The notes below the pieces were generated by a model. The model saw only the letters and a program-made list of their open reading frames with translations. It was not told the origin of the DNA and made no database searches. A DNA stretch of 64,000 bases from Charina bottae (taxonomy: Eukaryota; Chordata; Lepidosauria; Squamata; Charinaidae), in contig JALMGJ010000003.1 of NCBI GenBank assembly GCA_023362775.1, positions 81,667,855-81,731,854 of the forward strand, read 5' to 3'. A program made the position numbers and the translations under genes. Positions 11,231-22,187 of the stretch are shown here, one piece after another (position 1 is the first letter of the stretch; each line of letters opens with the position of its first letter).

Positions 11231-11334
11231 GGGGTCCTGCAAACATTGATGTAAGTTAAAAATTGGAACTTACTGAATGTACAGGAAACAAACATGAATA
11301 TTGAAATAATGCAATAAAAACATGAACAGAATGC

Positions 11335-11700
11335 TGGCAAGGAAAAGCATTACATGGTCAATTTCTACAAAAGATCAAGGGGAAAGTGGATAACAATAAA
11401 ACGTGGCAATGGCTTACAACTGGAACATTAAAAAAAGAAACAGAAGGCTTGATTTTGGCTGCTCAAGAGCAAACTATTCGAACTAATGCAATCAAGGCCA
11501 GAATTGAAAAATCATCATCAAGTGATTCAAAGTGCAGATTGTGCAAAGAAGCAGAAGAAACCGTAGATCATATATTCAGCTCGTGCAAGAAGATCACAAA
11601 ACTGATTATAAACAATGACATAACACAGTCGCCAAAATGATTCATTGGAACATCTGTAAAAATTAATATGTGCCAGTAATGATGATGATACACAACATGA
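11335..11700 (+). pseudogene. R4-like LINE body fragment with CCHC motif
   Basis: The plus frame reads GKALHGQF, KTWQWLTTGTLKKETEGLIL, AAQEQTIRTNAIKARIEK and then CRLCKEAEETVDHIFSSC, aligned in order with the R4-type protein at 1200-1455 but clearly divergent. This is a second R4-related lineage. The endonuclease that should follow is found inverted immediately downstream (11703-12055). Confidence 0.75.
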
Positions 11701-11702
11701 AA

Positions 11703-12055
11703 TCACAGCTGCCAATTCTTTAGCTGGTTTTGGCCTTCATTTGCATTGAGTTCTTCCCAAGAACACTGTGGCCTTTTGTAATTGACAGGTGGAAATTTTG
11801 TCAATGCTGATTTATGCCATAATCTTTCAATTTTGATTTTCAGATCTTGATACTTTGTGACCTTCTCCAATTCTTTGTCTTCTATTCTACTATCCCCTGG
11901 TATTGCCACATCAATTATCCACACTTTCTTCTTTTCAACCACAGTTAAATCTGATGTGTTATGCACCAAGACTTTATCAATTTGTATTCAGAAATCCCAC
12001 AATATTTTAACCTGCTCATTTTCTACTACTTTTTCAACTATATCTTCCCACCTCA
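11703..12055 (-). pseudogene. R4-like LINE restriction-like endonuclease, inverted
   Basis: On the minus strand the frame carries TVVEKKKVWIIDVAIPGDSR, then a KELEKVTKYQDLKIKIERLW helix: the endonuclease motif of R4-type LINEs (compare VVVIDVVVPSD...EKLEKYQHLK at 1685-1780). Its C-terminal end lies next to the plus-strand body fragment, so the 3' part of the element appears flipped in place. A short (atc)n lies at its N-terminal edge (12055-12070). Confidence 0.75.
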
Positions 12056-12070
12056 TCATCATCATCATCA

Positions 12071-12833
12071 TCTACCTTAGTGCTTAGGCTTGCTAAGAAA
12101 TAGCAGTTAAGACAAATAAATTAATATTTTTCCCTGCCTTATCAGTCCAGACATTTTTTTTCCAAAGCAATGGTCTGAAAGTGTTGGAATGATACCTTCT
12201 ACCAACTTATATCACTCATCCTAATAACCCAAATATATTTCAAAGGATTTTTTCCTTTTAAAAGAAATGGGTGTGAACAGTGGCTACTTAGCAATATTCA
12301 CATCCTCTTTATTCATGGGCTGGTACTGGTAATTTGTGAATGGGGTCTCATTCTTGTGTAATAAAAAAATTATTAATTTTCTTTTTTCAGTTTGTTCTAG
12401 GCCCTGGAATTTGTATTGATCATTAAGTGATAAAGACAAACTGATCCTGTTCCCATAGCATGTTTAATTGGGTCAATTAAGAGGTTTAGTGTGTTCTGCA
12501 TATTTACCCAGAGTCAACTAGTCCCAGATCCAGACATACACAGGGTTAAACTAACTCTGTTATGTCAAAATATTAAAGTCCAGTCAATTTTCCTATTTAC
12601 ATATCTTGCACCAAAGAAAAAGAGCTGAGGAGAGAAGCCAGCTGAAATGGCAAGCCTCTCAATTACTGAATTCACTGTTAAGTAGTAGCAGCCTGAAACA
12701 TTCCTCCCAAACACTTTTGCCCAGCCAATGGGGAAGGGGTTAGTCAGGCCAATATTCTCCAGGCACAAGAAAGTGTGGGATACTAGGCAGTCTGAGAAAA
12801 AGAGAGTGGGAACTGTTTATCTCAATATGGTGA
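12071..12833. other. Unassigned AT-rich sequence
   Basis: No gene, RNA or repeat recognised. Confidence 0.35.
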
Positions 12834-12869
<36 letters not shown>

Positions 12870-12907
12870 AGACAGATGGATAGATGGATAGATGATAGAT
12901 TAGATAG

Positions 12908-12939
<32 letters not shown>

Positions 12940-12941
12940 TA
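12834..12941. repeat. Compound microsatellite (GAT)n - (GATA/GATG) - (GACA)n
   Basis: Direct reading shows gatgatgat from about 12834, then tagatggatagat units, then gacagacagaca up to 12939. Open frames through it are repeat artefacts. Confidence 0.95.
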
Positions 12942-13543
12942 GTCCCAGTTAGTGTCACTCTGTTGAGCAAATCCTACAGTAAGAGGGTTTGATCTGATAA
13001 GTGAATGACTGGCTTAAGGATATTGAGGAAACAGGGCCATGCTTCTCAAAGCTGTTAGTCTAATTTTAAATAGGGTAACCAGATTGGGGGCAGCCTTCTG
13101 TGAAATGTAAATCTTCAAACTAGATGATATACCTGTTTTAGACTTGCTAAGGGTCCTCAATCTAAAGGCCTTCTAAAATACAACCAAAAACAGCCACAGC
13201 AGGAAAAAAAAGTGTATTCGAAGGCTTAACAATTATATTGCCATACCTTTCAGCATTTTTGGCAAGATATATGCCTGAAAGATCTACAACCCAGAGTTCA
13301 GCTTCCTTTATACTTTAATATCTCTGATTGTGTCACCAATTTTTGGGACCAACTATTATGGAATGTACAACCTGACCTGCTCCATGAAACATCTCACAGT
13401 TCCAGGGTAGTTATCTAACAATAAAAGAAATACAGGTAGTTAGAAATTGGCAAACTCTTTGCAGATCCTTCTGTAACTCGGTATGTGTTGGTACCAAATA
13501 CAGCCTTATGGCTTGCATATTCAGCCCTCCTGTAGCTGAGATA
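12942..13543. other. Unassigned sequence
   Basis: Nothing recognised between the microsatellite and the RTE 5' leader. Confidence 0.35.
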
Positions 13544-14131
13544 CTCACTCGCTGGATCGACACCTTGTTGTGGTGAGTGGGCTTGTGTGTTCCCAATGAA
13601 CCCTGTGAGCAAAGCCGTCGGGAGTCATGTACTCCTGGTAGGGTCACCCATGGCAGTAAGGTCCAGGGGGAGGAACCAGACAAAGAACAATCCAAGAAAG
13701 TCCTCAACGGCAGAACAGGCGGAAGATAACAAGGTGTATTGTTACAATGGCTGCGAAGGCAGATGAAGTCTGCAGCAGACAAAAGGTCACCAATCGTCAT
13801 GGTACCCATGCCATTGGATTAGAGCCGTTTTCTGTGAAGGTTGTGTGCTGATCGTTGTGCACCGATCTCCACACATAAAACAAATTCACGCACAGGCATC
13901 TTCCAACCACACCAAACCCAAAACAACCAAAAGTCCCATGGCAATTGACGAATGGCAACGGGGGCAGGACTGTGAAATCCGGAAGCTCCTAGTCGTGGAC
14001 CAGCACATGGGCGGTGGATACGGATTCAGTCGCCCTGACTCAAGGATCGAGGCAGTTGAGTAGTTCGGCAGCTGTATCCACGACTGAGCAGCCCTATTTA
14101 GGATCCACTCTGCTCACCCCATATGGGGAGG
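13544..14131 (+). mobile_element. 5' leader of a non-BovB RTE-type LINE, truncated
   Basis: This block matches 40446-41037 nearly base for base, where it precedes the endonuclease ORF of an RTE-type LINE, so it is that element's 5' untranslated leader. It begins ctcactcgctggatcgacac in both copies. Here it stops at 14131 and is joined to a PLE 3' end instead of an ORF. Confidence 0.85.
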
Positions 14132-14456
14132 GGGCTAGGTGGGGGCCTCAGGCACAAACTCTCCCCCATCTTCCTCCCCGTGTTGTCTTCTGTGCCTAGG
14201 AAGATTAAGACCATTTCAGAAGCTCAACAGCAGCATGGTGATTTTAACGACCCTCCATTAGATGATAAAAGGACTTAAAAATTACATCTCAATATAACCA
14301 TGACCTAGCCCCAGGTGTAAGGTCACACAGCTACCTAGGAACATATTTAGGATTCCCTTACCAACTTTGCTCAGACTGAAGAAGCTCCTTGGATAAGGAG
14401 CGAAACGTTTCCACTAAGAAAATAGAAATCCAGTTGACATGATTCAAGCTACAGAT
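14132..14456 (+). mobile_element. Penelope-like element 3' fragment
   Basis: Matches the 3' end of the complete PLE (47485-47802): the C-terminal codons (CTISEAQ-type region), the stop, the 3' UTR and a hammerhead-like segment with CTGAAGA at 14376-14382. It lacks the final 38 bases (which encode the MIQATDNSTWMTENLHRH start further on) after ...caagctacag. Confidence 0.85.
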
Positions 14457-14699
14457 AGGAGAGTACATGTAAAATAGCACTATGCATGCATAGAATCTGA
14501 TATATGAGAAAAATAATACTCAAGTACTAACACTAGAGAACTCAGGCACTAGCCAATCCTCTCTCTTACCTAAATAGGAAAGTAGGAAATTGGTAATTTG
14601 TAGGAGTGTGAAAACAACCAGGAGCTGGTTCAAATTTTAGATTCAAGATTCAGAGGTGGCAACTTTCAAACTGAATTTGTAGTTCAATATTTGTGTGTT

Positions 14700-15075
14700 C
14701 AAAGGAGAGCAACCAAGATGATAAGGGCCCTAGGTGGAAAAAAAGTATGAGGAACGGTTGTAGGTGTTGGGTATGCTTAGCCTGAAGAAGAGAAAACTAT
14801 AGGGAGACATAATTGCTGTCTTCAAGTATCCGAAGGACTGTCATATAGAAGACTGGCCAGAATTGTTGAGTTTTTCAGAAGGTGGTCAAGAAACAATGAG
14901 GGTTTAAATAAGAAGGCGGGAGATTTCATTTGGACATAAGGAAAAATGTCCTAATGGTAAGACCTGTTCTGTAATGGAACAGGTTGCTTTCGGAAGTGGT
15001 GGATTTTCCTTCACTGAAGTTGTTTAAACTAAATCTGGATGGCCATCTGTTAGGAATGCTGTAATAGTATCCCTT
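14700..15075 (+). mobile_element. CR1-type LINE 3' fragment
   Basis: The sequence has the order of conserved CR1 3' segments: gagcaaccaagatgataagg, gggtatgcttagcctgaaga, cttcaagtatccgaaggact, ggtttaaat, ggaacaggttgctttcggaa and ctggatggccatctgttagg. These are recognisable as CR1 C-terminal coding and 3' UTR DNA with heavy divergence. Distinct from the L2-type copies in this window. Confidence 0.7.
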
Positions 15076-16190
15076 CTATTTTATCATTCCATGACAGGAA
15101 GTTTAGTTTCATTTAGAGATGCAGAGTGCAATAGTCTCTAAGTTTGAACTGGAAATCCAAAAGGTATTAAATATGATATAGCAGGTATATTTTGCTTTGC
15201 TTTTCTTTTTTTCATGGTAAATATGATCAAATAACATAAATGGTGCTGGATTTCAATATAAAATATATTGAAATATATTGAACAAGATAAAGTTTAATTA
15301 TTTATAAGAATTATGCTATTTGAGAAGACAGATTTTATACTTACTCTGTCATTTATGATTCCAAATGGAATTTTCCTGGGGAAATTAGACACTATTTCAT
15401 TTCAATATACTGAGAGCCTGACATTTTAAAAAAACAAAAGTCATATTTCTGAGCAAAATCTCTGGGTTGTTTGTGCTCATCCCATAGACATTGTCAATGA
15501 GAAGCAGAAGAGTGGCTATTTTTAATGAGATCCTTTGTGGCCAGTTCACCCTGGGAGCACTCGAGAGCCCTGCATAATGCATCAAGTCACTAAATCAATA
15601 CATCATAATAAGGGGGTGCAATCTACTCAGCTGGTTTAGGCCAGAGAATGAAGCTTCCATTCCTGTTCATTACAGACATATGAAACTGACCCTGAAGCTA
15701 TTCTTTGTGTGCTTAGAATGGTTTAGCATTTTCTTCTATGCTGGCCATATGGCTTAACTTTCTCCTATGTAGATGTGCTGTATATCAATTATTATCAATC
15801 TCATTGGTATAGTAAAAAAAATGTAAGGATTAAGCACAACTCCCTTTATAAATTATATAATTAATATAATATAAATTAATATAATAATATAAATTATAAA
15901 TTATAATTTATTATATAAATTATACATAGCATTTTTTATTATAGTGGGAGACTATCAGGGAGATGGGAGACTTTATTATAGATGGGAGACTATCAGGGAG
16001 TTTCAGAACCATAGGCTAGAAGAGAAAGTTAAGAAACAAACACACACACACACATAGCAACATACCAGAAAAAGGCAGTGACAAACTCCTCCTATATTAT
16101 TGCCAAGAAAACACTTGGCACCAATACTGAGATAAATGAAAATATATTCATCTGCTCTGTAAATTTCCCTTGCTATAAGATGCTACAAAG
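15076..16190. other. Unassigned AT-rich sequence
   Basis: Only simple features: an AT-palindromic ataatttatt-type stretch at 15845-15925, a small local duplication of gatgggagactatcaggg (15964 and 15980 region) and a short (ac)n near 16040. Confidence 0.4.
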
Positions 16191-16249
<59 letters not shown>

Positions 16250-16310
16250 TTACATTTATATCCTGCCCATCTCCCTCACAAGGATATATGCCCTTCTTAA
16301 ACTCCTGTTA
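16191..16310 (-). mobile_element. L2 3' tail with (TTTA)n microsatellite, antisense
   Basis: A long (ttta)n run at 16191-16252 abuts cctgcccatctccctcacaa, the reverse complement of an L2 3' end. Same arrangement as 10295-10420. Confidence 0.7.
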
Positions 16311-16417
16311 CTGTAAACAGCAATGAATCCAGTAGTATACCTGACAACTAAGCATTGTCTGTATGCTTTGTGCCTGAGGGCAACTGGGCAAAAAGAACCA
16401 AGTAATAAATCCTTTAG

Positions 16418-16749
16418 GGGGGTGCAATGGCTCAGTGGTTAAGATGCCAGGCTTGTCGATCAGAAGGTCAGCGGTTCGAGACCCAAGCGCCGCGTGACGG
16501 AGTGAGCTCCCGCACTCGACCCAGCTCTTGCCAAACTAGCCATTCGAAATCATGCAAATGCAAGTAGATAAATAGGTACCACTTTGGTGGGATAGTAACA
16601 GTGTTCCACTCGCATCATGCCGGCCACATGATCACGGAGGCGTCTTCAGACAGCGCTGGCTCTTTAGCTAAGAAACGGAGATGAGCACCGCCCCCTAGAG
16701 TCGGACACGACTGTGCAGGGGAAAACCTTTACCTTTACTTTTTTTAATC
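16418..16749 (+). mobile_element. Full-length Sauria-type tRNA-derived SINE
   Basis: The head carries a pol III A box (tggctcagtggttaag) and B box (ggttcgagacc), the hallmarks of a tRNA-derived SINE promoter. The body contains gccacatgatcacggaggcg and the tail gagtcggacacgactgtgca, which resembles the BovB 3' end (gagtcggacacgactaaacg at 32863-32882), implying BovB mobilisation. Flanks aatcctttag (16408-16417) and aatcctttgg (16750-16759) are the likely target duplication. Confidence 0.9.
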
Positions 16750-16759
16750 AATCCTTTGG

Positions 16760-17086
16760 CCTTTTATTAACAGGAGTGGATATTAACAGACATCTATCAG
16801 GAGAGTTAGATAATTGGTATGAAGCAGATGTTATTGTAAACTTCCAAAATGGTGGCTACTCCAGGTATTTATTCTAAGCAACTATTTATGGGGATGGCAA
16901 TATATTCTCATCAAATACTGCAGCATCTTCTCACACTAGCATTCTAAAGGGATCCAAAGATATGAACATGCTGATTAATTAGATTACAGTATGAGAATTG
17001 TGTTGGAATCCTTTAGCCACAATACACAAAGCTATATGCTAATCTCTCCATTTCATCATAGGGTTAGTTGGGCTATAGATGAGACG
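16760..17086. other. Unassigned sequence
   Basis: Nothing recognised. Confidence 0.35.
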
Positions 17087-17139
17087 AGGAGGAGGAGGAG
17101 GAGGAGGAGGAGGAGGAGGAGGAGGAGGAGGAGGAGGAA
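17087..17139. repeat. (GAG)n microsatellite
   Basis: About 17 perfect gag units read directly from the sequence. Confidence 0.95.
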
Positions 17140-18431
17140 TTTTGATTGAAGACTGAACTATTAGGCTGGTTCATGAATAAATGGAATACCATAGAAAGCT
17201 TAGACAACTGCAGCTATATAGTAGTTTTCTTTTTTATTAGTTGACAAGAAATGGGAAATGTGGAACAAAGGAAAGCAGACCCCAGAGCTGGGTGTCCTTT
17301 CTTATCATTATAAAGAAAATTACAGGCAGTTTTAATCTCCAGCAGAGACAGTCTTTCTTCCAAATTTCACAAAGTGTCAGATACACTGAGAAAATTGCTA
17401 CTAAGTTAATAGGAGCATCTTCAAGCAAGTTGTCCCAGATTTATGGAGAAAGGCTAGAATAAGTAATATAGAAATAAGGACCACATTAATTCATTCTAAC
17501 TTCATACTTCACTAGGATATGAAAATATTCTCATTGCTGTTGGTAGGCAGACTTAAGTTATTGGATCCTACATTGAGTGTGATTAAAAATTGTCATTGGG
17601 GAAAATAAATGATGGATAATATATACAGTATATTATAAAATATTGTAAATGTAGGAAGATTTCTTTAGCCATTTTGACTCCCAATATATATATATATTAA
17701 AAAGCCTTATGTGAGGGAATATATCTTCTACCTTTTTTTTTCCAATTTCTTATATTTATGGATTTTTTCTACATGCTAAGAGCACAGATATTAGTCAACA
17801 TTCAGAGTTTTATAGTTTTTCACTAAAGAGGGACTAGCAAGAATGACCTTATATTTATCATATGCAGATATGCTACTGTACAACTTACTAACTTAACTGG
17901 ACGGGGCCCAAGGAATGATTGGATTAATATTAGTTTGATATGCTTTAAAGATTGGGGGGGAGGGGGAAGTCACACAACTTCAACATCTTCCACTGATTCA
18001 GAAAGTTTTGATTTAAAGTTACAACAAAGTAAAGTTCTGTTAATACTTTAAAATTATGAAAATTTTAAAAATTATGAAAATATTATATTACAGCTAATTA
18101 TTCAGATATAAATAAAAATACCATAGTGAGCTAATTAGCACTATTAAAAAGGATTTGAAAGATGGGAAAAACAAAAAATGGCTTGGTTTATGAAAATATA
18201 AACATTGTTTTACTTTCAAACAATTCTAATAATTTTTGAATTCCTTGATAAATTTAAATGGAATAATTAAAAAGGCTGTTATCTTTTACATTGGTTACAG
18301 AGTATAAAAATCAAAATTGGTGGCTATGTTTAAAATGAATACAAGTATTAATTGTTGATTAATATATTGTTCTTTTGTAATAGAAAAATCTTCAAATAAA
18401 GTAGCATTAAATATTAAGAAGAGCTTGGAGA
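17140..18431. other. Unassigned AT-rich sequence
   Basis: No coding region recognised. Small overlapping frames at 17237-17462 on both strands have no resemblance to known families. A short (ta)n lies near 17683. Confidence 0.35.
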
Positions 18432-20660
18432 CATGTCTATGAAGGTTCTCAGTCATCCAGGTGGAATTGTCTGTAGCTTGAATCATGTCAACTGGATTTC
18501 TATTTTCTCAGTGGAAACGTTTCGCTCCTTATCCAAGAAGCTTCTTCAGTCTGAGCAAAGTTTGTAAGGGAATCCTTAAATATGTTTCTAGGGTGGCTGT
18601 GTGACCTTGCACCTGGGGCTAGGTCATGGTTATTTGAGATGTTTATTTCTAAGTCCCTTTATCATCCAAAGGAGGATCGTTAAGATTACCTTGCTGTTGT
18701 TGTTGAGATTGTGAAATGGTCTTAATCTTCCTAGGCACAGAAGACAAAGCAGGAAGGAAAATAGGGGAAAGGTTGTGCCTGAGGCCCCCACCTCTATTCA
18801 AAGAAGGATTTTCCAAGTTGGCATAAATGGATTCCTTGACCCCTCTTTCAAACCACTTATCTTCCCTGTCTAAAATGTGAACATGATTGTCCTCAAATGA
18901 GTGTCCTTTTTCCTTTAGATGAAGGTAAACTGCTGACTCTGGTCCTGTGGTGTTGCTCCTCCTGTGTTGGGCCATCCTCCTGTACAAAGGTTGTTTGGTT
19001 TCTCCAATGTAGAGCTCAGAGCACTCCTCACTGCACTGGATTGCATACACTACATTGCTTTTCTTGTGTTTTGGAGTTTGATCTTTGGGGTGTACAAGCC
19101 TCTGTCTCAGTGTGTTGGTGGGTTTGAAATATACAGGTATGTGGTGTTTGCCAAATATCCATTTTATCTTTTCAGACACGCCAGCCATGTAAGGAATGAC
19201 CAGGTTCTTCCGTTTACTCTGAGTCTCAGCCCTGTCTGTCGCTGTTTTAGGTCTGGTAGACTTAGATTTAGTGAAGGCCCAATTTGGATATCCACAGGCC
19301 TTCAGAGCTGTTCTCAGGTGCTGATTTTCATTCTTTTTAGAATCCATGGAGGTGGGGATGGTTTCTGCTCTGTGTGACAATGTCCTGATGACTCCTAGTT
19401 TGTGCTGTAGTGGATGGTGGGAGTCAAACATCAGATATTGATCTGTGTGTGTGGGTTTCCTGTAGATCCCTATTTCTAGCTTGCCACCGGTCCCAATGAG
19501 GACTTCACAGTCTAGGAATGCCAGTCTGTTGTCCTTGGTGTCTTCTCTGGTGAACCTAATGTTGGCATCTATGGTGTTTATATGGTCCGTGAAGGCCTGT
19601 ACTTCCTGGGCCTTGATTTTAACCCAGGTGTCATCCACATACCTGAACCAGTAGGTGGGCGCTGTTCCCTGGAATGTGTTGAGTGCTTTCTTCTCCACTT
19701 CTTCCATGTATAAATTGGCCACAATGGGTGACACAGGAGAACCCATGGCACAGCCGTGTTTTTGTCTGTAAAAGTCACCTCTGTATGAGAAATAAGTGGT
19801 GTTGAGACACAGGTCCAGAAGATGGCAGATCTGGTTTGGATTGAGATGGTTTCTCCTTTCAAGGGTGCTGTCCTCTTCTAGTCTCTTCCTGACCGCGGAT
19901 AGAGCATGAGTGGTGGGGATGCTGGTGAAAAGGGAGGACACATCGAAGGAGACCATAGTTTCATCTGTATCCAGTTTCAGGATCTTTGCTTTGGAAACAA
20001 ATTCTTCCGAATTATGGATGTGGTGTTCAGAGTGTCCAACCAGAGGTGCTAGTATGGTAGAGAGGTGTTTGGCAATGTTGTATGTTACCAAATTAATGCT
20101 GCTGACTATGGGTCGAAGGGGTGTTCCTTCCTTGTGGATCTTAGGGAGTCCGTAAATGCAGGGGATGGCTTCTCCAGGATACAGACGGTGGTAGGTAATC
20201 CTATTGAAGGAGCCATCGTGTTCCAATTGTTTCAAACTGTCTATTACCTTTTTCTTGTAATTGCTGGTGGGGTCTCTTTTCAGTTTTTCATATGTATGGT
20301 GATCCTCCAAAAGTGAGGTAATTTTATTGTGGTAGTCTGCAGTGTTTAGAACCACTGTACATCTTCCTTTGTCAGCAGGTAAAATGGTGATGGTTTCATC
20401 TTTGCTGAGGGCTGTCAGGGCTCTCCTGTCTTGGATGGTAAGGTTGGGGGGAGGAGGTTGAGCACTGGACAGAGCTGCAGATATTTTAAGCCAGAGTTGT
20501 TCTGCTTCTTCAAAAGGTAGGTGGTTGTTGTGGATGGCAGATTCTGTGGCTGTAATGAGCTCCACAACCGGAACTTGCTTGGGAGTGATGGCAAAGTTAA
20601 GACCTTTGGCTAGGACATCTCTCTCTGGTTGGGTGAGTTCTCTGTCTGAGAGATTTTTAA
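18432..20660 (-). mobile_element. Penelope-like element, 5'-truncated
   Basis: Minus-strand PLE sharing its whole length with the complete copy at 45130-47840. The 3' end starts at 18432 with the reverse complement of ...accttcatagacat and the similarity stops at about 20657, where the protein would continue into its N-terminal 200 residues. The hammerhead-like stem at 18524-18545 carries a mismatch (aagaagc instead of aaggagc). No clear target duplication found. Confidence 0.9.
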
Positions 20661-20673
20661 AAAAAATAATCAT
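18649..20673 (-). CDS. PLE protein: reverse transcriptase plus GIY-YIG endonuclease (N-truncated)
   Basis: A 674-codon uninterrupted frame. True PLE sequence begins at LSDRELTQPERDVLAKG (about residue 8), the first residues coming from flanking DNA. It has LPADKGRCTVVL, the YGLPKIHKEGTPLRPIVSS block, MVSFDVSSLFTSIP (RT motif A), KHGCAMGSPVSPIVANLYME (motif B), RYVDDTWVK (catalytic YVDD), FLDCEVLIG and a C-terminal GIY-YIG endonuclease seen as VVYAIQCSEE and LYIGETKQPLYRRMAQHRR. PLEs use this enzyme pair for target-primed insertion. No frameshift or stop is seen, yet roughly 200 N-terminal residues and the normal start are missing, so it is probably inactive. Confidence 0.85.
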   Translation of the reverse strand: MIIFFKNLSDRELTQPERDVLAKGLNFAITPKQVPVVELITATESAIHNNHLPFEEAEQLWLKISAALSSAQPPPPNLTIQDRRALTALSKDETITILPADKGRCTVVLNTADYHNKITSLLEDHHTYEKLKRDPTSNYKKKVIDSLKQLEHDGSFNRITYHRLYPGEAIPCIYGLPKIHKEGTPLRPIVSSINLVTYNIAKHLSTILAPLVGHSEHHIHNSEEFVSKAKILKLDTDETMVSFDVSSLFTSIPTTHALSAVRKRLEEDSTLERRNHLNPNQICHLLDLCLNTTYFSYRGDFYRQKHGCAMGSPVSPIVANLYMEEVEKKALNTFQGTAPTYWFRYVDDTWVKIKAQEVQAFTDHINTIDANIRFTREDTKDNRLAFLDCEVLIGTGGKLEIGIYRKPTHTDQYLMFDSHHPLQHKLGVIRTLSHRAETIPTSMDSKKNENQHLRTALKACGYPNWAFTKSKSTRPKTATDRAETQSKRKNLVIPYMAGVSEKIKWIFGKHHIPVYFKPTNTLRQRLVHPKDQTPKHKKSNVVYAIQCSEECSELYIGETKQPLYRRMAQHRRSNTTGPESAVYLHLKEKGHSFEDNHVHILDREDKWFERGVKESIYANLENPSLNRGGGLRHNLSPIFLPALSSVPRKIKTISQSQQQQQGNLNDPPLDDKGT

Positions 20674-21185
20674 TTTTTTGATTGGCTTGATGTAGAATTG
20701 AAGTTCCTCCTAGCATGAACAACACCTTGAGACTTTTAGAATTGGAACTTATTTTTAAAATGCATCTTACCCATTGATTCAGAAAGAAAGGCTATAGAAT
20801 ACAGTACTGCATGTTGTGTCAATAAAGGATAACAGCGAGATATGCAAGTAGACAACAGAACTGCCATGAAGTTTCTGATTTTAATGACAGTCACACTTTT
20901 AATATAGAGGGGCAAACTGCTTTAATCAGTTCATGTCTTCCTTACAACATTAAATCAGCCATGTTTCATTTAAGTACTGAACAGATAGTAAAAGTTACAT
21001 ATCCCTATTATTTATACATGATTATCTAAGAATAAGGTGTTATTTGGTTATGTAGGGCTAACAGATCTTGGCTGTAAAAATGTAGACAATCATCAGATGG
21101 CAGCAGAGTGTCAAAGTTTCTTACATCTCTTTGCTGTCATTTGCAGATGATCTGTTATTCTTGTTATGGCAAAATAAATCCAGGT
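20674..21185. other. Unassigned sequence between two PLE fragments
   Basis: No gene or repeat recognised. Confidence 0.35.
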
Positions 21186-21620
21186 TGGATTCCTTGACCC
21201 CTCTCTCATTTATGCCATTTATGCCATCCATTTATGCCAACTTGGAAAATCCTTCCTTGAATAGAGGTGGGGGCCTCAGGCACAACCTCTCCCCCATCTT
21301 CCTCCCGGCTTTGTCTTCTGTGCCTAGGAAGATTAAGACCATTTCACAAGCTCAACAGCAGCATGGTGATCTTAACGATCCTCCTTTAGATGATAAAAGG
21401 ACTTAAAATAACATCTCAATATAACCATGACCTAGCCCCAGGTGTAAGGTCACACAGCTACCTAGAAACATATTTAGGATTCCGTTACCAACTTTGCTCA
21501 GACTGAAGAAGCTCCTTGGATAAGGAGCGAAACGTTTCCACTGAGAAAATAGAAATCCAGTTGACATGATTCAAGCTACAGACAATTCCACCTGGATGAC
21601 TGAGAACCTTCATAGACAAA
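21186..21620 (+). mobile_element. Small PLE 3' fragment with inverted foldback start
   Basis: From about 21232 the plus strand is a standard PLE 3' end through ...accttcatagaca, with CTGAAGA at 21503-21509. It is preceded by ggattccttgacccctctct (21189-21208), the same gene region in reverse orientation. That is a miniature version of the head-to-head junction at 44641 in the large PLE. The last part encodes MIQATDNSTWMTENLHR, the PLE start peptide, reading out into flanking DNA. Confidence 0.8.
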
Positions 21621-21919
21621 AATTGGGAGAGGTTCCTTTCATCTCTATTGTTAAGAAAGATAGATGCAATCAAGAAGAAACCCATCGGCCATACCTTAAG
21701 GCTGCCTGTTGCTCAGGAAAGGAACAAGAAATAATCTGCAAGCTCTGAGAAATAAGCAAAGTGGTTATATAGTTAGAATGGAAGAGTTTACTTTTAAATT
21801 AATGTATTTAATAAACCAGAATGGGTCTTTTCAGCAGAGGGGGATAAAGATAAATAATAGTTTAACAGGGTCCATAGTTCTGTCCTTGAATTCTGGAGAA
21901 GTTTATTTATCAGCTAGAG

Positions 21920-22179
21920 CAGTGCTTTCCAAACTGCCGCCGTTGGCGACACACCAATGACGGCAGCGGCGGTGGCGCGGGGGGCGCGTGGCAGCGGTGG
22001 CGTGAATGGTGGTGGCGGCGGCAGCCTCGTGTTTTCCGCTAAAACACGGAAGTGCTGATGGCGCACCGCTGCCGTCGTCGCTGCCACCACGCGCACCCCC
22101 ACACGCACCCCCGCGCCGCCACTTCTGGGTTGTGTTGCGACACACTAAAGTGTCGCGACACACAGTTTGGAAAGCTATG
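21920..22179 (+). mobile_element. GC-rich hAT-type MITE, copy 2
   Basis: Perfect 8-bp target duplication agctagag at 21912-21919 and 22180-22187. Termini CAGTGCTTTCCAAACT and AGTTTGGAAAGCTATG form imperfect inverted repeats. The interior is very rich in GGC/GCC and CpG. No transposase ORF; frames through it are compositional. Confidence 0.9.
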
Positions 22180-22187
22180 AGCTAGAG

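Noticed and set aside
16418..16500. Functional tRNA gene
   Set aside because: A and B boxes are present but the sequence lacks a cloverleaf and continues into a SINE body with BovB-like tail.
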